DNA of 64,000 nucleotides. Source: Nocardioides campestrisoli. GTDB taxonomy: Bacteria; Actinomycetota; Actinomycetes; Propionibacteriales; Nocardioidaceae. The notes beneath the pieces are model-generated. The model saw only the letters and a program-made list of their open reading frames with translations, made no database searches and had not been told where the DNA came from. Of the stretch, positions 35,154 through 42,271 are shown piece by piece (within the stretch, counting starts at the first letter, position 1; the number at the start of each line of letters is the position of its first letter). Location of the stretch: positions 3,996,001-4,060,000 of the forward strand of contig NZ_CP061768.1 in the NCBI RefSeq assembly GCF_013624435.2, written 5' to 3'. The position numbers were made by a program, and so were the translations under genes.

Positions 35154-35184
35154 GGCTGCTCCTGAGGAGAGTGGGAAAGGCGTG

Positions 35185-35231
35185 TTGAATGTTCAAGTCG
35201 AGACGTTACGCGTTCCGACTTGAATGTTCAA
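35185..35231. promoter_or_regulatory. Two identical TTGAATGTTCAA operators in azoR-marR region
   Basis: Copies at 35185-35196 and 35220-35231, 35 bp apart centre to centre. The second overlaps the -35 of both genes; the first covers the inferred azoR start site. For marR, TACGCT (35241-35246) lies 6 nt before its ATG. Confidence 0.82.
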
Positions 35232-35252
35232 GCGGGCGAGTACGCTGGGGGC

Positions 35253-35786
35253 ATGAGCACTGAGCGCACGCCGGACGAGCACGGGGAGGTCCCGTGGCTC
35301 TCGCCGGAGCAGCAGCGCGAGTGGATCGCCCTCGTCCAGCTGCTCGCCGTGCTGCCGCCGGCGCTCGACGCCCAGCTCAAGCGCGACGTGGGTCTCAACG
35401 GCTACGAGTTCCAGGTGCTCACGGCCCTCTCGGACTCGCCCGACCGCACCCTGGGGCTCAGCGAGCTGGCCGAGTTGGCCCAGGGATCGCTCTCCCGACT
35501 GTCGCACGCCGTCACCAGGCTGGAGCGCGGCGGGTACGTCGAGCGGCGTACCTGCACCGGCGGCGGCCGGCGGATGGAGGCGCGGCTCACCGACGCCGGC
35601 TTCGCCAAGCTCGAGGAGGCGGTCCCCGGCCACGTGCGGGAGGCGCGCCGGCTGGTGATCGACGCCCTCACCCCCGAGCAGCTCACCGCGCTCGGGGACG
35701 CCGCCCGCGCGATCCACGCGGTGGCGATCGCGGACCCGCCCGAGGCCTGCCGCGAGGCCTGCGCCGAGGCGGCCGGCGACTGCTGA
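35253..35786 (+). CDS. MarR-family repressor
   Basis: 177 residues with the MarR winged helix: GYEFQVLTALSDSPDRTLGLSELAELAQGSLSRLSHAVTRLERGGYVERR (parts), and wing RRMEARLTDAGF. C-terminal Cys-rich end (EACREACAEAAGDC) could sense oxidants. The ATG at 35253 is leaderless. Shares the operator region with azoR and should repress both. Confidence 0.9.
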   Translation: MSTERTPDEHGEVPWLSPEQQREWIALVQLLAVLPPALDAQLKRDVGLNGYEFQVLTALSDSPDRTLGLSELAELAQGSLSRLSHAVTRLERGGYVERRTCTGGGRRMEARLTDAGFAKLEEAVPGHVREARRLVIDALTPEQLTALGDAARAIHAVAIADPPEACREACAEAAGDC

Positions 35787-35820
35787 CGGGGCCGCTCTGC
35801 TCCCGCTCCAGGAACGTGCC

Positions 35821-37083
35821 TCAGTTCCGCGCCGTTTCCCGCCACCCCGGCGGACCGACCCGGTCGAGCACCTCGACCATCGCGGGCGTCGTCCGGCAGG
35901 TGGGGTCCGCGCGGTAGCGGACCGTGTAGGAGACGTTGCGGTAGCGGCCCCCTCGGGTGTCGGAGAAGTTGATCTGGAGCAGACCGTCCGCCGTGCTGAA
36001 GTCAGCCTCGCCCAGGCCCGCTTCGGGCAGTCGGACGTCGCGACAGCGAGTGACCTCGGACATCGAGCCGGGCACTGGATCGGTGCCGGGTGCTGGATCG
36101 GTGCCGGGCGCTGGGGAGCCGACCGCCGGCGTGAGCACCCAGCAGCTCGCCGCCGCCTCGGTCAGCGCGGCGTCGCCCGCCTCCCAGCGCACCGGGCACG
36201 TGAGATCGACCTCCCGTTCGCTCGTGTCACGCAGGTCCAGGAGCTCCCCGGTCCCAGTGGAGAAGAGCAGCAGTCGGAGCCGCCCCGGGTGCTCCCCCAG
36301 CAGCACCGCGACCCGCTCGCCGCCCGGCGACAGGGACGCCTGACGGGTGAAGAGCTGTCCCCAGCCGCGCGGCGCCAGCTCCTCCCTCCCGACCGCCAGC
36401 GCGGTGACGCTCCGGGTCTCCATCGCGAGGTCGGTCACCAGCCAGGTGAGCCCCTCATCCCCCCGCTCCCCCTGCGCCTGGACCACGCCGAGGGACTCCT
36501 CGTCGAGGAAGCCCGCCACGGCGCCGGGCGGATACCGGTGCTCCAGGACCGCGCCCCGGGTGTCGACCAGGTTCACGTCGCCGTCGGCCACGGGCACCAG
36601 CACCCGGGTGCTGTCGGGCGACCACAGCTGCGCGCTCATCGCGGTCGCGAAGACCTGATCGGCCGACACCGGCTCCTCCTGGTCCGCGCGGAGCAGGAGG
36701 AGGTCCCGCAGGGCGCCGGACTGCGCTCCGGAGTGGGCCGGCCGGGTGTAGGAGAGCCAGCGGCGGTCGCCGCTGACCGAGATCGCGGCCGCCCCGCCGT
36801 CCTCCTTCAGGTCGAGGCGGAAGGACGTCCCGTCGCTGCGTCGTACCTCCCAGGTGTCGCCGACCCGCTCGACCGCGACGTACACCGCCCCCGGGAAGGA
36901 GACGGGGTCGGTCGCCGGCTCACCCACCGGATCGAGTACGACCGCGCGCAGCCCGGGAAGCCCGAAGGCGATGCCAGCCACCACTGCGACGCACGCCGCG
37001 GCCCCGGCGGCCCGGCGCTGCCGCCTGCGACGTCGCGCGCGAGCGCCTGCCTCGACGTCCTCCACCTGGTCCCCCACAGGCAT
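35821..37083 (-). CDS. Membrane-anchored beta-propeller-like protein (relative of sigma partner)
   Basis: 420 residues. A short N-terminus with an Arg-rich stretch (ARARRRRRQRRAAG), one membrane helix, then an extracytoplasmic beta-blade domain (RRWLSYTRPAHSG, GGERVAVLLGEHPG) and a PGTDPxPGTDP linker near the end. The layout copies the gene at 23540, but no sigma gene is adjacent. The ATG at 37083 is chosen as the first Met before the basic segment. Confidence 0.68.
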   Translation of the reverse strand: MPVGDQVEDVEAGARARRRRRQRRAAGAAACVAVVAGIAFGLPGLRAVVLDPVGEPATDPVSFPGAVYVAVERVGDTWEVRRSDGTSFRLDLKEDGGAAAISVSGDRRWLSYTRPAHSGAQSGALRDLLLLRADQEEPVSADQVFATAMSAQLWSPDSTRVLVPVADGDVNLVDTRGAVLEHRYPPGAVAGFLDEESLGVVQAQGERGDEGLTWLVTDLAMETRSVTALAVGREELAPRGWGQLFTRQASLSPGGERVAVLLGEHPGRLRLLLFSTGTGELLDLRDTSEREVDLTCPVRWEAGDAALTEAAASCWVLTPAVGSPAPGTDPAPGTDPVPGSMSEVTRCRDVRLPEAGLGEADFSTADGLLQINFSDTRGGRYRNVSYTVRYRADPTCRTTPAMVEVLDRVGPPGWRETARN

Positions 37084-37148
37084 ATTGAACGCACGCCGTG
37101 GCGTCCATGGACAGGTCCCACGCGGGATCCCGGACCACGCCACATCCC

Positions 37149-37178
37149 TTGACAGGCAAGTGACCACTTGCCTAACGT
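37149..37178 (+). promoter_or_regulatory. arsR promoter with palindrome filling the spacer
   Basis: TTGACA (37149-37154) and TAACGT (37173-37178). The 18-bp spacer is exactly GGCAAGTG-AC-CACTTGCC, a perfect dyad with 8-bp arms (9 with flanking A/T). The GTG start follows 7 nt later, so a leaderless, tightly repressible promoter. Confidence 0.82.
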
Positions 37179-37185
37179 CTACGGC

Positions 37186-37467
37186 GTGGGGGACATCTAC
37201 AAGGCGCTCGCGGATCCCACGCGGCGCGTCTTGCTGGACGAGCTCATGGATCGGGACGAGCAGACGCTCTTCGAGCTCTGCTCGAGGCTGGCGATGAAGC
37301 ACGACCTGACCCCGAGCCGACAGGCCGTCTCGCAGCACCTCGACGTGCTCGAGTCGGCAGGCCTGGTGCGGACCGAACGCCGGGGCCGCTACAAGCTCCA
37401 CACCATCGACACCACCCCGCTCGAGGAGATCTCGATGCGGTGGCCACCACGAAGGGGAACCCCATGA
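37186..37467 (+). CDS. ArsR-family repressor
   Basis: 93 residues with the winged helix of the ArsR family: IYKALADPTRRVLLDELMDRDEQTLFEL (in parts), SRQAVSQHLDVLESAGLVRTERRGR. No obvious metal-binding Cys pair. The GTG at 37186 is chosen because the promoter ends 7 nt before it. Its stop overlaps the ATG of the next VOC gene, so it regulates an operon that includes itself. Confidence 0.9.
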   Translation: MGDIYKALADPTRRVLLDELMDRDEQTLFELCSRLAMKHDLTPSRQAVSQHLDVLESAGLVRTERRGRYKLHTIDTTPLEEISMRWPPRRGTP

Positions 37468-37847
37468 AGCTCCAGACCGTCAGCATCTTCGTCGACGACC
37501 AGCAGCGTGCTCTCGACTTCTACACCGGAAAGCTCGGCTTCCAGGTGACCGCGGACATCCCGATGGGCGAGCACCGCTGGCTCACCGTCCGGGGCGGCGA
37601 GGGCGCCACCGAGGTGTCGCTGGAGCCGAAGGGGCACCCGGCCACAGGACCGTTCACCGAGGCACTGCTGGCCGACGGCATCCCCTGGTGCACGCTCGCC
37701 GTCGACGACCTGGACGCCGAGCACGCGCGGCTCACCGGTCTCGACGTCACCTTCACCCAGCCGCCCACGGACGTCGGGCCGGTGCTCGTCGCCGTCCTCG
37801 ACGACACCTGCGGGAACCTGCTCCAGCTCGCCCAGGCCAAGGGCTGA
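37464..37847 (+). CDS. VOC family protein coupled to ArsR
   Basis: 127 residues: VSIFVDDQQRALDFYTGKLGFQV opening, then MGEHRWLTVRGGEGATEVSLEP and PVLVAVLDDTCGNLLQLAQ, as in the single-domain VOC fold. ArsR-VOC operons are frequent in Actinobacteria and the protein may detoxify or bind the inducer. ATG overlaps the ArsR stop by 4 nt. Confidence 0.88.
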   Translation: MKLQTVSIFVDDQQRALDFYTGKLGFQVTADIPMGEHRWLTVRGGEGATEVSLEPKGHPATGPFTEALLADGIPWCTLAVDDLDAEHARLTGLDVTFTQPPTDVGPVLVAVLDDTCGNLLQLAQAKG

Positions 37848-37898
37848 CCGCACTCCATACCGGCCCACCTAGACTCGACAGCGGAGCCACCCGCTCCA

Positions 37899-37941
37899 CC
37901 GGACGAGGGAGCCGTACCCGGAACGCGACAAGACGGCCGTC
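37899..37941 (+). promoter_or_regulatory. Guanidine-III (ykkC-III) riboswitch
   Basis: The RNA reads CCGGACGAGG (37899-37908), GCCGUACCCGG (37911-37921), ACAAGACGGC (37928-37937), matching the conserved blocks of the guanidine-III class in order. CCGG (37899-37902) pairs with CCGG (37918-37921), and GCCGU with ACGGC. It ends 11 nt before the ATG of an SMR exporter; a GGAG (37943-37946) follows at once, so translational control is likely. Confidence 0.9.
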
Positions 37942-37952
37942 TGGAGCTTCAC

Positions 37953-38267
37953 ATGGCCTGGTTCGTGCTCGTCCTCTCCGGCGCCCTCGAGGCGGTCTGG
38001 GCAGTGGCCCTCAGCAAGTCCGAGGGGTTCACCCGGCTGGCGCCGTCCCTGGTCTTCGCGGTCGGGATCGTGCTCAGCATGGGAGGCCTGGCCTACGCGC
38101 TGCGCACCCTGCCCGTCGGCACGGCGTACGCCGTCTGGGTCGGCATCGGCGCCTCCCTCACCGTGACCTACGGGATGGCCACCGGCGCCGAGACGGTCAC
38201 CGCGGTCAAGCTCCTGCTCCTGCTCGGGCTGGTCGGGTGCATCATCGGGCTCAAGCTCGTGCACTGA
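37953..38267 (+). CDS. sugE: SMR-family guanidinium exporter (SugE/Gdx-like)
   Basis: 104 residues, four membrane helices. The essential Glu is E13 (LSGALEAVWAVALSKSEGFTRL in parts), and PVGTAYAVWVGIGA is the SMR signature. WAVALxxxxGF resembles Gdx (SugE) rather than EmrE. The guanidine-III riboswitch directly upstream makes guanidinium the likely substrate. The last 17 bp overlap the convergent hydrolase gene. Confidence 0.92.
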   Translation: MAWFVLVLSGALEAVWAVALSKSEGFTRLAPSLVFAVGIVLSMGGLAYALRTLPVGTAYAVWVGIGASLTVTYGMATGAETVTAVKLLLLLGLVGCIIGLKLVH

Positions 38268-39135
38268 CCAGCCGCGCGACGGCGTCCGCGACCACGGAGC
38301 CGAACATCACCGGGTCGTTGTGGTCGGCCTCGGGGAGCACGACCCGTTCGACCAGCACGTCGGCCCGCTCCGCCTGGTCCGCCACCTCGGCGCTGAGCCC
38401 GGCGGGCACCACCGAGTCGCGCAGGCCGTAGAGCACGGTGGTCGGCACGTCGCTGTCCGCGACGTGGTCGGCCACCGGGAACCGGTCGCGCAGCAGCGCG
38501 CCGACCGGCAGCCAGGGGTAGTGGTGCGCGCCGACGTCGGCCAGCTCGGTGAACGGCGAGCGGAGGAAGACGGCCGCGGGCCGGTGCCGGTCCTGGAGCG
38601 CGGCGACCACGGCACAGCCCAGCGACTCCCCGAGGTAGACCGTGCGCTCGGGCGGGTAGCCCGCCTCCGCGAGCGCCACCACGGCCGCGTCCGCGTCGGC
38701 CGCGAGACCGTCCTCGGAGGGGCTGCCCGGATTGCCGCCGTACCCGCGGTAGTCCATCAGCAGCACGGCGAAGCCGCGCTCGCGCAGCTCCTCGGCGATC
38801 CCCACCCGACCCAGGCGGTTGCCGCCGTTGCCCGGCGCGACCAGGACGGCCATGCCGCTGTCGGGGTGGGCGTCGGTGCCGGTCCCGGCAGGGACGAACC
38901 AGGCGCCGAGCTCGAGGCCGTCCTCGGTACGCAGCACCACGTCGCGACCCCCGGGCAGCACCTCGGCGGCCGGAGGCACCATCGAGGTGTCGGGGAAGTA
39001 GACGAGCTGGCGCTGCACAGCCCAGAGCATCGCGACCGTCCCACCCACCAGGACACCTCCGATCACCAGCGTGACGAGGCGGCGCCGCAGTCGACCGCCC
39101 GCGGTCCCCGCCCTCGCTCCATCCATCGACTCCAT
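38251..39135 (-). CDS. Membrane-anchored alpha/beta hydrolase
   Basis: 294 residues. An N-terminal membrane helix (VTLVIGGVLVGGTVAMLWAV) precedes a Bem46-like alpha/beta hydrolase: DYRGYGGNPGSPSE, nucleophile in YLGESLGCAVV (GxSxG as GESLG), and DHNDP near the catalytic His. Substrate unknown. ATG at 39135 (or 39126). Tail overlaps sugE by 17 bp. Confidence 0.85.
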   Translation of the reverse strand: MESMDGARAGTAGGRLRRRLVTLVIGGVLVGGTVAMLWAVQRQLVYFPDTSMVPPAAEVLPGGRDVVLRTEDGLELGAWFVPAGTGTDAHPDSGMAVLVAPGNGGNRLGRVGIAEELRERGFAVLLMDYRGYGGNPGSPSEDGLAADADAAVVALAEAGYPPERTVYLGESLGCAVVAALQDRHRPAAVFLRSPFTELADVGAHHYPWLPVGALLRDRFPVADHVADSDVPTTVLYGLRDSVVPAGLSAEVADQAERADVLVERVVLPEADHNDPVMFGSVVADAVARLVSARA

Positions 39136-39217
39136 GCTCGCGCCGCCCGGGCGCGACGGCAACCATCCGGCGGCCCGTTTCGGCGACCGGGCCGGGCGGA
39201 TCGCGCCCCAGGCGTGA

Positions 39218-39255
39218 CCCCGCCCCGGACGGCGGGGGATCCGTCCGGGGCGGGG
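39218..39255 (-). terminator. Rho-independent-like hairpin after amt
   Basis: Perfect 15-bp arms CCCCGCCCCGGACGG (39218-39232) and CCGTCCGGGGCGGGG (39241-39255), 8-nt loop, 46 bp after the amt stop. No U-run, as usual in high-GC actinobacteria. Confidence 0.75.
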
Positions 39256-39300
39256 CGTGTAGGGCGGATCCGAGTGGATCCGGGAGGAACAGGCCGGGGG

Positions 39301-40608
39301 TCAGACCTCGAGGTAGTGCTGCTGCTCGGCGTGGCCCCGCGGCTGGTGGGCCAGCTCGCCGGTGTCCTCGTAGGCGTTCTCGGCGTGCAGCGCCTGGTCG
39401 ACCCCGCGCCGCTCGTCGGCCTCGCTCACCCGGATGCCGATGGTGCGCTGCAGCACGGTGGCGATGACGAAGGTGAGGGCGAAGGTCCACGCGCAGGTGG
39501 CGACCAGAGCGACGACCTGCTTGCCCAGCAGCACGATGCTGCCGCCGTAGAGCAGTCCGGCCTCGCCGATCGGGGAGTCCGGGTGACCCAGCAGGCCGAT
39601 CGCCAGGGCGCCGACGATGCCGCCGACCAGGTGCAGCGCGACCACGTCGAGCGCGTCGTCGTAGCCCAGGCGGTGCTTGAGGCCGACCGCGAAGTAGCAG
39701 GCCACGCCGGCGAGCACGCCGATGGCGAGCGCCCCGATCGGGGAGACCGTGCCGCAGGACGGGGTGATCGCGACCAGCGCGGCGATCGCGCCGGAGCAGG
39801 CGCCGAGCGTGGTGGCGTGCCCGTCGCGCAGCTTCTCCACCACCAGCCAGGCGCAGGCACCGGCGCAGGCGGCGACCAGGGTGTTGAAGATCGCCACGGC
39901 GGCGTCGTTGTCGGCGGCACCGAGCGCGGAGCCGTCGAAGCCGAGCCAGCCGGTGAGCAGCAGGCCGACGCCGACGAGCACCATCGGCAGGTTGTGCGCC
40001 TTGGGCTGCACGGGCCAGGTACGCCGGCGGCCCAGCACGATCGCCAGCGCCAGCGCCGCGATCCCGGAGTTGACGTGGATCGGGGTGGAGCCGGCGTAGT
40101 CGACCGCGCCCAGGGTGTTGGCCAGCCAGCCGCCGGTGTAGCCCTCGGCGTCGAAGGCGAAGGTCCAGTGCGCGACGGGCAGGTAGCAGAGCACGACCCA
40201 GATGGCGGCGAACACCATCCAGGCGCCGAACTTCATCCGGTCCGCGGCCGCGCCGGCGACGATGCCGATGGTCAGTCCGGCGAAGGCGAGGTGGATCGTG
40301 GCCAGGCCGATCGCGGGGAGCCCCGCGCCTTCCTCGGCCACGAGCAGCGAACCCATGCCGGCGAACTCGAACGGGTTGCCGATGATCCCGGCCCCGCCGA
40401 CGGAGTTCCCGAAGACCACGGAGTAGCCGAAGGCCACCCAGATGAAGGCGCAGACGGCGAAACCGCCGAAGACCATCATCATCATGTTGGTCGTGGTGCG
40501 CCGCGAGACCATGCCGCCGTAGAAGAGGACGAGGCCGGGCAGCATGAGGACGACCGCGATGACCGCGGTGAGGAGCCAGGCGGTGTTGCCTGCGGTGGTG
40601 GGATCCAT
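39301..40608 (-). CDS. amt: Ammonium transporter
   Basis: 435 residues with 11 membrane segments of the Amt/Rh family: AWLLTAVIAVVLMLPGLVLFYGGMV start, GWLANTLGAVDYAGSTPIHVNSG (first pore His), YDDALDVVALHLVGGIVGA (second His). Cytosolic C-tail of ~40 residues. ATG at 40608 with GGAGG 9 nt upstream. It lies downstream of an AmtR-like TetR gene, with two operator-like half-palindromes (40665-40721) in between. Confidence 0.93.
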   Translation of the reverse strand: MDPTTAGNTAWLLTAVIAVVLMLPGLVLFYGGMVSRRTTTNMMMMVFGGFAVCAFIWVAFGYSVVFGNSVGGAGIIGNPFEFAGMGSLLVAEEGAGLPAIGLATIHLAFAGLTIGIVAGAAADRMKFGAWMVFAAIWVVLCYLPVAHWTFAFDAEGYTGGWLANTLGAVDYAGSTPIHVNSGIAALALAIVLGRRRTWPVQPKAHNLPMVLVGVGLLLTGWLGFDGSALGAADNDAAVAIFNTLVAACAGACAWLVVEKLRDGHATTLGACSGAIAALVAITPSCGTVSPIGALAIGVLAGVACYFAVGLKHRLGYDDALDVVALHLVGGIVGALAIGLLGHPDSPIGEAGLLYGGSIVLLGKQVVALVATCAWTFALTFVIATVLQRTIGIRVSEADERRGVDQALHAENAYEDTGELAHQPRGHAEQQHYLEV

Positions 40609-40664
40609 TGGGTGCGCCTCCGGTACGGGTGGGGGAACGCACCGTGCTGGGTCCGGTCGTGCTG

Positions 40665-40721
40665 GATTCGATGCGTTATTGAAAAGAGTGGAGGCCCGTC
40701 TTTTCAATAGATCATCGAATC
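40665..40721. promoter_or_regulatory. AmtR-like operator pair upstream of amt
   Basis: Two sites of form TTCGAT-N5-ATTGAA (within 40665-40686) and TTCAAT-N5-ATCGAA (within 40700-40721). The two 22-bp blocks are themselves inverted copies, 19 of 22 bp matching, with 13 bp between. Confidence 0.75.
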
Positions 40722-40734
40722 CGTTTCGGTCTGG

Positions 40735-41478
40735 TTAAAACTCCCGCTCGAGCTCAGCCAGCGCCCGGGCCTCGACCTCGGGCGTGGACGCAGGGTCGGC
40801 GAGCAAGGCCCGCAGCGCGGTGGTGGCGGCCAGCCGGGCGGCGACCTCGGGCTCCGCCAGGGCGGCGTCCCCCTCGGCGTCGGGGCCCGGGGTCCGGAAC
40901 CTGTGCTGGATCCCCTCGGTCTGCGCCAGGCACGCGAGCGTAGCCAGCCTGGGCTCCCCCGGCAGCAGCTCACCGGACTCCATGCCGGCTGCGACCACCG
41001 CCTCGATCGCCGCGCGCAGGCGCCCGTAGTCGTCCAGGATCTCCGCGAACGAGTCGGGCTGGGCGGCAGCCACCCGCTCGAGGTCGTAGAAGTCGAGCGC
41101 GCCGCGGCACATCTGCAGCACGTCGGTGTACAGCACGGCGTAGAGCCGGACGGCCGCGGGCGTGGTCCCCGCTGCCAACCGCTCGGCGACCACCAGCGAC
41201 TGCCGGTTGGCCCCGGCCAGGCCGCGCAGCAGGTCCTCCTTGGACCGGAACCAGTAGTAGACCGACGACTGCCCCAGGCCGACCGCGCGAGCGACCTCGG
41301 TCATCGTGGTCGCGGCGTACCCGCGCTCCGCGAAGAGCCGGGTGGCGGCGTCCAGGATCTCCTGCTGAGGGTCCCCACCGGTGGAGCCGTCGCGGCGGGG
41401 CCGCCCGACGGCGCGCCGCCGACTCGACTCGGCACGACTCGGCTCAGGACGGCGGGGCTCCTCGCTCGTGGGGGTCAA
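40735..41478 (-). CDS. AmtR-like TetR regulator of nitrogen genes
   Basis: About 247 residues. The DNA-binding end is AVGRPRRDG ... EILDAATRLFAERGYAATTMTEVARAVGLGQSSVYYWFRSKEDLL (parts), close in style to AmtR, the TetR-type nitrogen regulator of Corynebacterium. C-terminal ligand/dimer domain is helical (DFYDLERVAAAQPDSFAE). Start uncertain: TTG at 41478 has GGAG 7 nt upstream; an ATG at 41556 would add 26 residues. Four TTYRAT-N5-ATYGAA palindromes next to amt and glnT are the expected targets. Confidence 0.82.
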   Translation of the reverse strand: MTPTSEEPRRPEPSRAESSRRRAVGRPRRDGSTGGDPQQEILDAATRLFAERGYAATTMTEVARAVGLGQSSVYYWFRSKEDLLRGLAGANRQSLVVAERLAAGTTPAAVRLYAVLYTDVLQMCRGALDFYDLERVAAAQPDSFAEILDDYGRLRAAIEAVVAAGMESGELLPGEPRLATLACLAQTEGIQHRFRTPGPDAEGDAALAEPEVAARLAATTALRALLADPASTPEVEARALAELEREF

Positions 41479-41577
41479 GACAGTGCTCCGCTCGCTCGTC
41501 CTGGTCGGTCCACCGACCTGCTGGGGTCGGCCGTCGGGGACGACATGCTGCCCCATCCACGATCTACCCTCGCTCAG

Positions 41578-42126
41578 GTGACCCCCGACGACGTACGCCG
41601 TCTGACCAGATCGGCACCCGAGCGCTGGGGCGAGCTCGAGCTCGTCCACCGCTCGGAGGGCGACCACCTGCACGTCACCCTGCGGCACGGTGAGCTGGAC
41701 GGGGTACGCCTGCCCCAGGGCACGCCGGTCCACGAGCGAGGCGCTCCGCCCTCGAGCTGGACGGTTCGGCCGCTCGAGCCCTACGCGACGAACTATCAGT
41801 GGTCGGCGATGCTCGACCCCTACGAGCTCACCGCGGGCGTGCAGCTCGACGACGTACGCCTCGGCGAGCTCTTCGGTCGGCCGGTCGTGGCGTTCACCGC
41901 CCGCGCGGTCGAGGGGTACGACCCGGTCTGCTCCTGCTGCCCTCTGGTCCGCTCCGAGGTCTCCGAGCGGCTGGAGCAGGGAGACGACTGGCAGCCGACC
42001 CCCGGCCAGCTGCCCGACGCGGTCGAGCTGGCCCTCGACCTGGAGGTCGGCATCGTGGTGAGCAGCCGCGAGCGAGGCGGCGAGTGGAACGGGTGGTTCA
42101 CCAACGAGATCCTCCGGGCCAACTGA
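41578..42126 (+). CDS. Unknown protein in nitrogen cluster, Cys-rich core
   Basis: 182 residues, soluble. Notable segment VCSCCPLVRSEVSERL and a C-terminal WNGWFTNEILRAN. I do not recognise the family. TACCCT 7 nt before the GTG at 41578 indicates a leaderless start; an ATG at 41545 is possible. Divergent from the AmtR-like gene and 145 bp before glnT, so a role in nitrogen metabolism is a fair guess only. Confidence 0.65.
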   Translation: MTPDDVRRLTRSAPERWGELELVHRSEGDHLHVTLRHGELDGVRLPQGTPVHERGAPPSSWTVRPLEPYATNYQWSAMLDPYELTAGVQLDDVRLGELFGRPVVAFTARAVEGYDPVCSCCPLVRSEVSERLEQGDDWQPTPGQLPDAVELALDLEVGIVVSSRERGGEWNGWFTNEILRAN

Positions 42127-42199
42127 CAGGCGGAACACACTGACGGGCGGGGCGCACCGAGAGAGCGGGGAGGCTCGAGAGTTTACGGGCGCGCAACAT

Positions 42200-42255
42200 T
42201 TTCGATGTTCCATCGAAACTTCTCCCCCACATGCTTTCGATAAGTCATCGAAAGC
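42200..42255 (+). promoter_or_regulatory. Two AmtR-like palindromes before glnT
   Basis: TTTCGAT-GTTCC-ATCGAAA within 42200-42218 (8-bp perfect arms) and GCTTTCGAT-AAGTC-ATCGAAAGC at 42233-42255 (9-bp perfect arms). Centres 35 bp apart. Same TTTCGAT-N5-ATCGAAA pattern as the amt sites. Confidence 0.85.
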
Positions 42256-42271
42256 ACCCAGGAGGACCCCC

